Shown here: positions 37,995 to 50,568 of the stretch, in pieces
Layout of the letters: each line of letters starts with the position of its first letter
How positions within the stretch are numbered: the first letter of the stretch is position 1
Assembly: GCF_052324685.1 (NCBI RefSeq)
Contig: NC_135212.1
Location: 49,114,898 to 49,178,897 of the forward strand
Length of the DNA stretch: 64,000 nucleotides
Direction: 5' to 3'
Source: Brachyhypopomus gauderio
Lineage: Eukaryota; Chordata; Actinopteri; Gymnotiformes; Hypopomidae
The notes under the pieces: model-generated
Database searches by the model: none
Seen by the model: the letters and a program-made list of their open reading frames with translations, nothing else
Told to the model about the DNA's origin: nothing
Program-made: the position numbers and the translations under genes

Positions 37995-38030
<36 letters not shown>

Positions 38031-38150
38031 CACAAAAGCACGGCGGAGCTCTTCAACACCACGCAGACAAACACTTACCACGAGACATGACCACGAACGA
38101 AGGAGAAAGAAAAAGAGACTCGGCGGCTTCCGAAGGGTGGCTGGTCATTC

Positions 38151-38447
38151 TGTGACGGGCAGGTGTGAGCAACAAAAAGGAAGCGATCACGCCAAGTCTC
38201 AGGGAAAAAGGGTGGTTTAATATAAAGTGTGCAAACCTAAAACCCGTGCAATAGATCCAAATTAAGGATATAATGACCAGCGGTCAACTGGTACAAAGAC
38301 AAGACATATATAGGCAAACAAACGACCCTCAGGTGAGACGGATCACGGGCTCCGCCCACCTGAGGGACGCACATGACGTCACCAAACAACGACAACAACA
38401 GCCGCTGTGGACAGAGGCGGCCGGTAGGGGGCCGCCTCACCGTGACA
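38151..38447 (-). repeat. 5' LTR of the TRIM-like element
   Basis: The copy of the 297-bp LTR next to the ATACT duplication at 38448-38452. I found no difference from the other LTR on direct reading, which implies a recent insertion. Confidence 0.9.
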
Positions 38448-40352
38448 ATACTATATTTAGTAAATAGCATATTTTTTGTATATTTTAACATATTTAGTAT
38501 AGTCATCATCTAATCTTTCTATTCTATTTTATTTCATTGTATTCTGTTCTTTTCTATTATATCAACCTGAAGACCTAATGATTAGAATTGACCCAACTCA
38601 CCGTGCCAGTACGTTAGTTATGACCGTGCAGCCGCCCAGGAATGGTACCAGGGGGCTTTTGCTCTTGCTGTTAATGGTGCCCAGCAGCACCATTATGGAG
38701 AGCAGGCAGGTCATAGCCACCTCTCCAAACACAGCCTTCCCAAGCTGCTCGTCTGACTGGACCACAGCAGAGGCCGACCCATTTGCCTGGACGTAGTGTT
38801 CCTCCGTTGTCATCAGCTGCAAACAGGCCAGGGAAAAGAACAGATCACAGATTATATCATTATTTCTATGTGCTTGACATGGTTCCCCAGATCTGTAGTT
38901 CTTCACATCATCCCCAGGTCCTAAACAGCTGCACTGACACCTAACACTGAAGGGTTGAGACCTCACAGGTCACGTAAGGCCACTGCGAACTCACCTTGGC
39001 CATAGCAGCTCCGAGCACACCACCATCCAGCTGACTATGTAAGGCACAACCAGGAGTAGCTCAATGCCACCACAGAGGTATATGGCCATGGTAAATGGGG
39101 GGGCTGAAACGAGAACTTCCCTAAGAGCTGACAGTTCAAAAATTTTAGCAATGGTCATCAAACATAAATATATCATGTCAAATAGATTGTGTAAACATAC
39201 ATTTAAAAGTCTGCGTACACCTAAAAGGTTCTTGACTTGATGTTGGCATATTCAAACAAAGCCTCTGCAATCCAAAAAAGTGATGTTGGTCTTCTCACCG
39301 TATCTCTGACAGACAGGCCACCGGGACAGGTACCGCCAGGCCGTGCACCAGGGCAGGCTGCAGATCGCTGCCCGTCTCTGTGTTTTTAGTGACTGACACG
39401 CACCCAATGAACACAAAGAAGGTGGTACTGATAAACTCAGCCACACAGGGCTGGATGACTCGCTCAAATATGTTCTGATCTTTGAATGGTTCTTTTTTGA
39501 GTTTGTCCACTAGCATTTCCAGGTTGTCCAGTTCAAACTTTTCCCCTTCCATTTTTTTTTTCTGAGGTCCGGGGAACTGCTGGGAAAATATTCCTCTCTG
39601 TCTTCAGGCTCTATAGGCTGTGATTCTGCTAATCATTTGAACTTTGGCTGGTTGGTGCACAGTCTAAAGTACTAAAGTACTGGCATATATGTTGAGCTTT
39701 CTGCTTTTACATTGTGCTGCACTGATGACCTAATACTGTAGCTTCAATGTGCCTACGTGTGAATAAACAATAAATATAATCAATAGGAGGAGACAGAAAG
39801 AACATGAAAACATTTATTGTGTACAGAAATAAAGAAATAATACAAAAACTGCTTTAAAAATCATTATGAAGAAATCTAATCATAAATGTATGAAGGCAAT
39901 TAAGGTTGATCAAGAAAGTAGAAAAGTGATATGGAATTTACAAATGTCTGGATTATTTTTTACATTTATGAATATACTGAAGTTGTGCTAAGAAAAAGAC
40001 TTATTTTCAAACATAAAGGAGATTGTGTAATGTAGTGTGTACACTATTATGAAAATAGGCTCATTTTAGCAATATAGAGGTCTGTACTGCAAGAAATGAA
40101 TACCAGATCTTAAAGACAAATTGCAAATTTTTTTTTCTAAGTTTGAAATTGCTCTGGCAAAATTACACCATTATACAAAACAATTATACAAAACCATTAT
40201 ACAAAATGAGAACTCATGAGTCACTGAAAAAGGTCATGCAGGTTATAGATGACTTCAAAATCAGATAATCAGCTCATTCCCAAGTCTGCAAAGCAGCGAC
40301 TGAAACGTTAAATCTGAACTGAACACTTGATTCAGTTCATAATCTGAACATT

Positions 40353-40815
40353 TCAGTTCAGACTACTGGATTGAGGTGCCATCTTTTTATACCGCAGAGC
40401 AAGAGAAGCACGTGTGGCGTCTCCGCTAACAAGCGTGGACAAAACACAGTCACGGGCTGCAGCGGTGGTGACGTCGACAGGGTTTATCACCACATTCACG
40501 AAGTCTGAACCAGCACGACTATCACAGCATAGAGGCATGACATGCCAAAGGGTTAACCCTTCATGCACATCAGAATAATCACTCAACTACACCTGATTTG
40601 TGCAAGAACTATATGGGGGAAAGAACAGTGGCATCTAACAACCTAGCCAGACCAGTCTGTAGACCTATGACAGACCTTCTCTAAACTGAGCCACACAGCA
40701 GCAACATAAAAATGCCCTACATCTGTATAAGGTCTTGCAAAAAACACTCCAGCACCTGCAGAAGTGGTCAGGTCACTTCAACAGCAATCTAATCCTCTCG
40801 TCACCAAGTAAAAAC

Positions 40816-40896
<81 letters not shown>

Positions 40897-43800
40897 TTAC
40901 GTGTGACACATGCGAAACAAACCATTAAATTTGCACTTATTGAAGTTTACCGACTCCACAGACATTAAGCAAAATTTCTTTTGAAATTCTATTTTGATTT
41001 TCTGTTCAACAGCTGCCAGTTTACCTGATGATGACCGCAGTCAGCAGTGCTCCAATCATGGGTCCAACCCAGTAGACCCAGTGATACGTCCAGTAATGTG
41101 CCACTGCTGCAGGTCCAAAAGCCCGAGCCGGATTCATGCAGCCTCCAGATATAGCGCCCCTGAACGCCCACCAAACAGCACAGGATTATTAACAACCACT
41201 AGTAATTACACAGTTCTTCTTAAAGCATTACACTAGTGTTAATTTACTTACTGGTTATAATAAACACCCAAAATGGCACACAGACATTCACAAATGTACA
41301 AAATATATCTTGGTGCAACCAGCCACAACACAAGTGTTTTTAAGCGTTTATTTATTTTCAGCTGCATTTTTTTTCATTACAACCACAATAACACAAAACT
41401 TGAACCATTCTAAGTACATGTCCAAAGTTTCGCCTACGTACATTCCTTCTTCTTTACCTGACCATGAGATGAGCGTATCATATTGTTATAGTGTCCACTG
41501 CGCCTGGTTCAAAGCCCCCCTCCCCCTCCAGCCATGGTAGCGCATGGTGCTGGTGATACCACGGTCATGGTGCTGGTGATACCACGGTCATGGTGCTGGT
41601 GATACCACGGTCATGGTGCTGGTGATACCACGGTCATGGTACTGGTGATACCACGGTCATGGTGCTGGTGATACCACGGTCATGGTGCTGGTGATACCAC
41701 GGTCATGGGTTCAATCCCCAGAGGAGAACAAACACAGTCAGTCATATCTTAAGTATGTAAGACGCGCTAGTTAAGAGACTCTGCTAAATACTCTTAGTGT
41801 GAGCCAGTGTAGGCTAACACAGACGAGCGGCCTGTCAGCCATGTCGTGCTGATGGAGAGAAGGACAACCAGAGTGTGAGACAAATATGTGAGAGACAGTG
41901 TCACAGTTGGGGTGACTAACCTAGCTAGATTAAAGAACAGAATAGTGGAATGTCTATATTGTCTGCTCTATATATGCATGTACAGGGTGCAATAGTGCGA
42001 ATGTATGTGTGTATATGGGTGTGTAAACTCTGAGAATATATGCTATTTGGGTGTAACATTAAACAGTAGTGTGGCAATAAATAGTGCAGTTAATGATTGG
42101 ATTTCAAGCATCTTTTAAACTGTTGAGATTGATTTTACCAGGTGCTCTAATCTTATCAGTTATGATATAATAAAAAAATTATATAACCATTAAGATATTG
42201 TGATCTTTTTGGTGATGTTTGATTTTTCATTTTTAAAAGTATTGGTTTGCTATTGATGGACAAGTGACGACAGAGAATTTGTTTGGTGGTCTGAGGTAAT
42301 AATCACAAGAACGCAGAAGGCGGGACAGGGTTAGAGACTAAATATTACTTTATTAATATATGAATATGTATGAATGAATCACTATAAATTACTGTTTTAA
42401 TAGCATTACCTGTGTCTCAATATCTATAAGAACACGTCATCGTGTTTGGTAATAAGGGTTTGGCAATAAGTGTTTGGTAATAAGGGTTATTCATGGATGA
42501 GAATCATGATTTTATGAAGCTCAGCTAAACGGCAAAATGTTTCAGTGTCAACGCATTTTTTCCAAAGAGTATCAGGAATATTTATGCTTGCCTAAAAGGC
42601 ATTTTGGCAAGATACTTTCATATTATGAGCATGAGACATACACCATGGTCAAAACTGTAAAACTGAACAAGATATTTTCTATACATTTATTTTTTAAATG
42701 TGGGATTCTTTTCATTTCTATTGAAGTAAAAATTTTTACTTATTTGGCAAAGGATCAGGGTGTCTTTCTGCAACTAGTGCAACAACTAGTGAAGCATAGT
42801 GTCATGGATTTGCTGTGGAAAGTTAGAGATCAGTTTTCTGTTGACGAGGGGTTTGGATTGGTTCTCAGAATAACAAATTCTGAGAAATTTCAAAAATAAA
42901 ATAGGGAGACCCAAGCTCAGTTCAGGTGTAGACTGACATCAGACAGCAGTAGATATGGTGGTAAGCAGAAGTTCCTCCAGTTCATGACTGAATGAATGTT
43001 CAACTTATATAACACCTTTCAAGATACCCATGATTTTACGCGACCAATCACACAACGGCGAAAAGCAGCAGCCAATTGCACACAGCGTACTCTCTACCGG
43101 AAGATACAGCCCCCTGGGGGACTGAATGGGGTGCAGGAAGGGGAGAGAGGACAGAGCACCATCCACCACTGGACATATAAGCACACACACATTCATGCAC
43201 ACACACCTGCTTTTTTATTGTACAGAGACCCACAGTTACACACTCAGGGAGTATTTGTCAGGGACTGCCAATTTACCTAACCTCCAAGTTTTTGGACTGT
43301 GGGAGGAAACCGGAGATCCCGGAGGAAACCCACACAGACACAGGGAGAACATGGAAACTCCACTCAGAGAGGGACTTGAACCCAAGACCCCAGTGCTGAG
43401 AGGCAAACGTGCTAACCACCAAGCCACCGTGTTGCACCGTGTTGTTCATGATAAAAGCATTAATAAATGTACTGAAGCCGAGGGACAACAGTGCCAGTGG
43501 ACTTGCTGAGGTATCTGCGTTCGAGAGGGAAAACTTTCTCAAGTTTAGTTGTTATTAGAAAACGTATCTTTAGATTGAGTGAAAAAGATGCTTTTGCTCA
43601 GTTTATGACATATTACATAGATATAAAATATTGCATTGACACCATTAAGCACTTAGACTCTGTCACGTAGGGCTACGCCCCCTCTCGTAGCTGTCACTCT
43701 GGGTTCCCTCATGTCTGTATTCCCTGCCTGTTTATCCCGCCCTGCTCGTTGTCTCTGTGATTTCCCATTGTTTGCCACGCCCCTTATATCATTGTTCGCA

Positions 43801-46800
43801 CCTGGTCCTTGTCTAGTCCTGTGTATAAAAGTCCCTGTGTCTCCCATGTCCGTATCGGTCTTTTTGTTCAAACCTGTGCCTAGTCTATCCTGCTGTTCGT
43901 AAGTTTGCGCTTTTGTGTTATCCGTCTCCCGTGTGTTTTGCCTGTTCTCCCTTAGATAGTCTGTCTTGTTGTTTCCCGTGCCCGTTGTCATGCCAGTGTA
44001 TATTTCATGTATGAACTGCCTTCCCAATATGACCTGCGCCTGGTATTTCGACTCTGTCAATGGAATTTCCTTTAATAAATCTCGCTCTCCTCAGCGTTTG
44101 TGTCCGCCTCCCTGTTCTGCCCAGCGCAGAACGTTACAGACTCTTATATTTTGTTTTTTTAAAACAATCCTACTGCTTATGTTTTTTTAATCTAGAATGT
44201 TCCAACTAGTAATAATAATAATATAATAATATTAATAATATAATAATAACATTTTATTTAATAAGCGCCTTTCAATACACCCAAGGACACTGCACAATAA
44301 AAACGAACAATAGAAGGAAAATAAAAGAAAGTTAAAACAAGAGATAAAATATATAAAAATATAAAAATATAAAAATACAAATAAAAACAATATAGGCTCA
44401 GCCATAAGCCAAGTGAAAAAAAAACAAGTTAGTGAGGGAGAAAATGTACAAGAGCGCATTATTTTATCCTAAAATAAGTTTTTATTTGATATATTTTTTC
44501 ATTCATAAATAATATCATTGTTAAATCAGTTGCATGTACATTCCTCCATATTACATTTTTCTTCATATTTGGATTGGAGACTGGCCCAATATGTAGCGTG
44601 CAAATGATTTAAAAGTTTATCAGGGGAGTGAACGTGTGACATTATATCAACAGTCATGGTACAACCAGTGACCCAGGTAGGAGGAGCCAACCTGTTACAG
44701 GTGAGTTACTATTGCGCAACACAGGTAAACAATAGAATTGCAATATCATAAGCCCTGGTGATTAAGATTCAATCTAAAATGCATTTGCAGATGTGTGTGT
44801 TCGGGCGGAAGGTGAGTGCGTATTATGTATGTGATATAATAGTTTTGTGATGTAATTCTTGGTTAATCCATGGCATAATTGTCTATGACATGTTTTAAGG
44901 ATTTGAGTCTGTCTGTTGCAGAAATAAAGGATATTCATAAAGTATGAATAATTGATTTAGCCAATTTAGCTGATTTAGCTCTTTTAATTTATTCACTGTG
45001 TGTTAGAATCAGTTGTCAATAAAAATGCTAAATATACAAGAAGTGCTTTCATGTTTCAAACCTAAAACAGAACGTGGTGGTTATTTATTATTATTATTAT
45101 TATTATTGTTGTTGTTGTTGTTGTTGTTACTGTTTCAAAGAGACCATTCTTCTTCATTTTGTCACAACTCTGAAAGAGTTCAGAGTTACTTCTGCCACTG
45201 ACAGCATTGAGCAGCACAGGGTTAGGGTTAGAGTTTAGAATTAGGATTAGGGTTAAGGTTAGGATTAGGATTAGGATTAGGGTTAGGGTTAGGATTAGGG
45301 TTAGGGTTAGGGTTATGGTCACTAAGACTGTTAGAATGCTGCATGTATGCACATTTTAAAGATCTCAGGGAAGCCTTCAATGCCTCCTTCATGTGTGCAG
45401 TCTTGGTTATCCTATTATAATGGGCACATGTGTATGTTGGTAAGGAACTAGAGATGAAATAAGACATGTAGGATTTTGCATTTCATTTGAATTCATACTC
45501 CTTTACAGAAAGGACTATTTGCGGTGAAAAATCCTGAAATGTCTTTTGTTTGGGTTTAAGATCACATCAGTTGGTACTTTTGCCAGTTACTATTCTAACA
45601 TTTGACATCAGCAATAGTGACTTAGCTCAAAACTTCTACAATGTTTGTTCAGAACTGACCGAATGAAACCTGCCAAATATTGAACCCCATCTGGAACAAC
45701 ACTCTTGCAGTCCTTCAACTAGGTCTATCAAAGGGAGCAGTCCATTATCGTGTACATTATCGTGCAATGGAGATTAGAATAAACATGTTGTTCTTTTTTT
45801 GCACAGACACCAAAACACACAAGCACCTGGAACAAAAGGCTTTGATCGCGTTGGCCCTGTGGGACTACACCCGCCTGATAGCTTTGTCCCTGGAGGGCTT
45901 TGAACGTATCAGCTGAGCGTGCTCACTCTTCATTGATATGATTGTGCATTTGATGTGGCTGAGGTGAGCACAGCTGTTTCAGATGTAGAAACATGGCACT
46001 GTGTGGAACATCTAATCATCTTGGATAACTTTAGAGAGCCATTTCAATAAGACTTTTCCTCTATGGATTGGTGTGTTCCACAGGGAAGGAAAATTTCATA
46101 CCTGGCATTGGACAGGTCAGCAGTGAAATCATGGATTAGTATTATTACATTCACTATATACTAATGTAATTATTTACTACTCCTGAAATGACTGAACCGT
46201 GATTATGTAATAAGGTTGAGAAGACTGGAATGAGTCCGTCAGGGAGATCTACCCATTTGAATGAAAATGAAAATGAAAAAAAATGAAAATGAAATGTGCC
46301 ATATTTGTCAATTGTGAATTTACACCACAATCAAAATTTGTCCTCCGCATTTACCCATCTGTGCAATTAGAGCACACACACAAACACACACTAGTGATTA
46401 CTAGGGGGCTGTGGATCACACGTGCCCAGAGCGGTGGGCAACCCTAGCCCGGTGCCCGGGGAGCAGGTGGGGTTGGGTGCCTTGCTCAAGGGCACCTCAG
46501 TCATGGCCTCGGGCCTGGGAATCGAACCCACAACCCTCCGGTCACAAGACCAGTTCCCTACCACCAGGCCATGACCCTAACCCTAACCCTAACCCTAACC
46601 CATGACTTTGTTGTCTGGTTGCCCTAACCCTAACCCTAAGTTATTTCCAACCTTCACCAACATTAAAAGAGAGTAGAGCTTAGAGCTTTAGATCCTGTGC
46701 CATAGAGCATTAGAGATTCACTTCATTCATAATAAGTTTCAGAGAACCATCTACTTCACAAGAGTTTCTTAATTTCTTGCCAGAAATTTTGCATAGATAG

Positions 46801-49800
46801 GTATTTCAACAATTAATGCAAAATATTATTCAGCATTAGTGGAACAGCATTTACATGAAAGATTGGGCATCAAAGAGTTCATATGATGTATATTTGGTAT
46901 TGGTATCGTATGGTATGTGTCACGGTGAGGTAGCCCCCTACCGGCCGCCTCTGTCCACAGCGGCTGTTGTTGTTGTTGTTGTTTGGTGACGTCATGTGCG
47001 TCCCTCAGGTGGGCGGAGCCCGTGATCCGTTTCACCTGAGGGTCGTTTGTTTGCCTATATATGTCTTGTCTTTGTACCAGTTGACCGCTGGTCATTATAT
47101 CCTTAATTTGGAGATAGTGCACGGGTTTTAGGTTTGCACACTTTCTATTAAACCATCCTTTTTCCCTGAGACTTGGCGTGATCGCTTCCTTTTTGTTGCT
47201 CACCCCCGCCCGTCACAGTCTGTTATATGGTGTGTATTAGGCATTGAATGGATTTGGAATAGGATGCTACAAGAGCATCTGCTAAATGGCATAAACGTAA
47301 ATGTAAAGATCTATGTGAAACACAATAAGTATATAAAAGTAAGATTAAGTAATGTTTTCATTAAATTAATGATCAGGTACAGAACAAACTTAAAGTGCAT
47401 TTAAGGATATTTTGGAAATTGATATCATAGTGTCAAGAGTCTCAAACTACTAAAACTAACTACTCCAAACAAACCAAAGTGAATCTCTTTAAGGAAACGT
47501 CATAATTGTCACAGTACAGCCCCTGGCCCCTCCCTTTGGGCGTGTGGAGGTGTGGTCTACGTCTGGTTATGGCCATATGTGTATTTCCTTGGGTGTGGTT
47601 CTATGTGCGTGTGTCTCACCTGTGACTTGTCTCATCATCACTTGTGTCTTGTTTAGTTTATCTATATTTACACAGTGTCCTGTGCTTGTCTTTGTCTGAA
47701 TCTGCACATTCGTGTGTTTAATGTTCATTGTACACTATCCACGCTATTTCACTATTAAAACTCTATACAATCCATGATTACTCCTCTCTGCATCCTGCCT
47801 TCCTAACACACTACACTAATGTTTAGTTTGCTTGCCTGTTTGTTTATTTTTTAATAATTAAATAATTATTACCACATTCATTAACTTGGTTCAATGATTG
47901 ATTGAATGATTTTGATTGCCTTGGGGAGAGGTCTTCTGATACTTGAATTGTATAGTAAAGTCTAGACTATCTGTAATGAATGGACTACTAATTCCCACAG
48001 ATTCACTCATATTCCATTCAGAATTGGTTGTTTATTAGCTTAAGGCTAAGAGGTTAGTGATTAGTTTTGTAGGGTTTATCGCTTCTACTTGTTGAAAGTG
48101 TCTTGACTCGATGTGTGTTTGATTTCTGACATGCTAAAGATAAGTAGGATATAGTCACGGATAATTCTGGACTGGACTGATCGTTGAGTCTAAAAGGTTT
48201 GGAGTTGAATGAATTGAACTGCATTTGACTTATTAGATAATTTAAGCAATAACGTGAATGCACAAATAATACAAAGGGTAATTATATTGTAGAAGCTGCT
48301 TAAATAAATTAGCCTGAAACTTATTGCTTTGTTTCATATACTATGACAAAACCGATTCAAGTGTATGTTTTAATTATGTTTTAAAATGGAAATTGCTGCT
48401 GTGTGGGTAAATGAATAGCCACTGACAGAAGGTCAAGGAGTTGGTGCTAATGTGTCTTGGCTCTGGGAGGAAGCAAGGGGAGCCCTGCCCAGGTCTTGTT
48501 TATGTAGTTAAGGTGCCAGGCTGAGCTCATCCATGCTCGCATGCCCACTACCAGCAGACCCGTGCAGGCCCACACTGCTGTCACCTATCAGAACAGTCAG
48601 TCAGAACAAGACGCCGGGGAGGTCAGGGACATAGCAAACGGCTCAGGTGCCAAAAAGACCAGACGCCTGAACAAACATCCCACAAGGTGAGTCTGGTTTT
48701 GCCCTGACTCCAAGCCTAGCTAGCCTTCACTCCTGGATCTCCACCACTCCTTATAACGTATCTACATATCATAATAAACTCGTAGGAGCGTAGGAGCAGA
48801 TCGCTTTCGTGACGTCTTGTCGGCATGCCAGAATGTGCGCTATCGTGCTGTTACTCACCCTCCCAGGACATCAGCGGTCACAGTCAGCCCGATACAGAAG
48901 GGTGCGAGGAGGGTACGCGTCTTGCCGTTCACCGCCCCCATACACACGGACAAGGTCAGAAACAGGGTCATCACCGCCTCCGCTACAATGGCAGGCAGCA
49001 GCTGAGCTCTGTCCTTCACGGTGTTAAACGCACCACCAGATGTGTTCAAGTAATTGTGTGGTGGGGAGACAACCTGGGAAAGAGGAAAGAGTTTAAAACT
49101 CGACCCAACCTCAGTCCACCGCTCCAGTGCACGATTCACAAGTTGGATGTAGACAAGGAGCATGTTGGGTACAGTGAGGGTGGTTTTGGTTTGCATAGAA
49201 AGAGCAAAATTGGTGCAAAATGTGCCTGTGGTTCTATAATCTCCTCTTAGTTTCCTATGTTGTAGCCTGATAACACTTTTAAGCCACGCATACAGAATGA
49301 ACAAATATTTAATATACAGATAAGGGAGTTGTGCTGAATGAAGTGACATATTTTTTTTGAAGTGACATTTTTTTCAAATATTTGAGATGTTTAGGGACAA
49401 AGTCTTTTTGAAGCCATAACAAACACAGCATTACCCACTTTGGCTAGACCTGCTCCAATGAGTCCTCCACACAGTTGTGCAGCGATGTAAGGAATCAGCA
49501 GGATGATGTTTAGACCACCAACCAGACAAACAGACACAGAGACAGCAGGGTTGAAGTGGCCACCACTAAGGGAAAAGAAGAAGGAAGAATTTGTAGTTTA
49601 CTTTACCACATGACATTACATTATCACTTACTATATACCCTGTACTATATTGCCAACTATATTCGCTCACCCATCCAAATTATTCAACTCAGGTGTTCCA
49701 ATCACTTTCATGGCCATGGGTGTATATAATTAAGCACCTAGGCATACAAACTGTTTTATCAAACATTTCTGAAATGAGCTCAGTGAATTCCAGCATGGGA

Positions 49801-50484
49801 CTGTGCAATAAGTCCAGTTGAGAAATTTCCTCGCTACTAATACAACGGTCAGCTGTATTATAAGAAAATGGAAGTGTTGGGAACGACAGCAACTCAGCCA
49901 CAAAGTGGTCGGCCACGTAAAACTGACCGAGTGGGGTCAGAGGTCGCTGAAGTGCATAGTGCAAAGAGGTCGCCAACATCACAATCACTACTGGCATCCA
50001 AACTTCATGTGGCCTTCACATTAGCTCAAGAACACTGTGCAGAGAGCTTCATGGAATGGGTTTCCATGGTCAAGCAACTGCATCCAAACCATACATCATA
50101 CAAGTGCAATGCAAAGCATCGGATGCAGTGGTGTTGTTTTTCAGCAACTGGGCTTAGATCTTTAGTTCCAGTATGTGAGCTCACAAATGCGTTTCTGGAA
50201 GAATGGTCAAAAATCCGCATAAACACACTCCTAAACCTTGTGGACAGCCTTCCCAGGAGAGTTGAAGCTATTCTAACTGCAGAGGGTGGATTAGGAATGG
50301 GATGACTTAAGCTCATATGTGAGTCAAAGAAGGTGAGCGAATACTTTTGGCAATATGGTGTATATATATTTATAAAGTTTCCACAGAAACATGATGTATC
50401 AGAAATCAGCTGTGCAAGCAAAAAGTACAGTTTCAGAGAAACAGGATGTTTGGGACAGAGGTACTCCATCAGCTGTGCAAGCAA

Positions 50485-50568
<84 letters not shown>

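Larger units (their letters stand above)
36315..38447 (-). mobile_element. Non-autonomous LTR retrotransposon (TRIM-like), 2.1 kb
   Basis: Two 297-bp direct repeats (36315-36611 and 38151-38447) that appear identical by eye begin TGTGACGG and end CCGTGACA. They are flanked by the 5-bp target duplication ATACT (36310-36314, 38448-38452). Read on the minus strand, the LTR has a TATATA box and a TATTAAA poly(A)-like signal. The purine tract GGTGGGGGGGTC abuts the 3' LTR, so the element runs on the minus strand. The 1.54-kb interior holds CA repeats and Pro/Arg-rich chance frames but no recognisable gag, protease, reverse transcriptase or integrase. It must have been mobilised in trans. I could not match the primer-binding site to a tRNA. 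It sits in the intron between exons 3 and 4 of the degenerate aqp8. Confidence 0.9.
35793..39552 (-). pseudogene. aqp8: Degenerate aquaporin-8 duplicate, five exons
   Basis: Aqp8-family channel copy, downstream of the intact one on the same strand. On the minus strand, exons are 39552-39299, about 39120-38995, 38816-38602, 36138-36004 and 35835-35793. Exons 3 and 4 match the intact copy in length exactly (215 and 135 nt). Exon 1 encodes TM1-TM2 (VQPCVAEF... SDLQPALVHGLAV) and exon 4 keeps the second NPA box (GTCLNPARALGPA). Exon 2 is broken: HFNPA, which lines the pore, is absent whichever nearby acceptor is used. A 4-base loss after VVPYIVS shifts the frame, the proper LGAAMAK ending being readable only in another frame. 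Exon 2 is 126 nt against 127 in the intact copy. Exons 1, 3, 4 and 5 remain open with good splice sites, so inactivation looks recent. An assembly error in exon 2 is the alternative. Confidence 0.8.

Noticed and set aside
36920-38220. Three long plus-strand frames (about 195-220 codons) inside the LTR element
   Set aside because: Low-complexity Pro/Arg/Thr/His composition from CA repeats. They are antisense to the element's inferred orientation and show no retroviral-type motifs.
42537-42899. 120-codon plus-strand frame in aqp8 intron 3
   Set aside because: No recognisable domain, AT-rich composition and no promoter or splice context; chance is more likely.
49868-50305. 145-codon frame as a host gene
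   Set aside because: It is a frameshifted, truncated piece of a Tc1-like transposase between inverted repeats, not a host protein.
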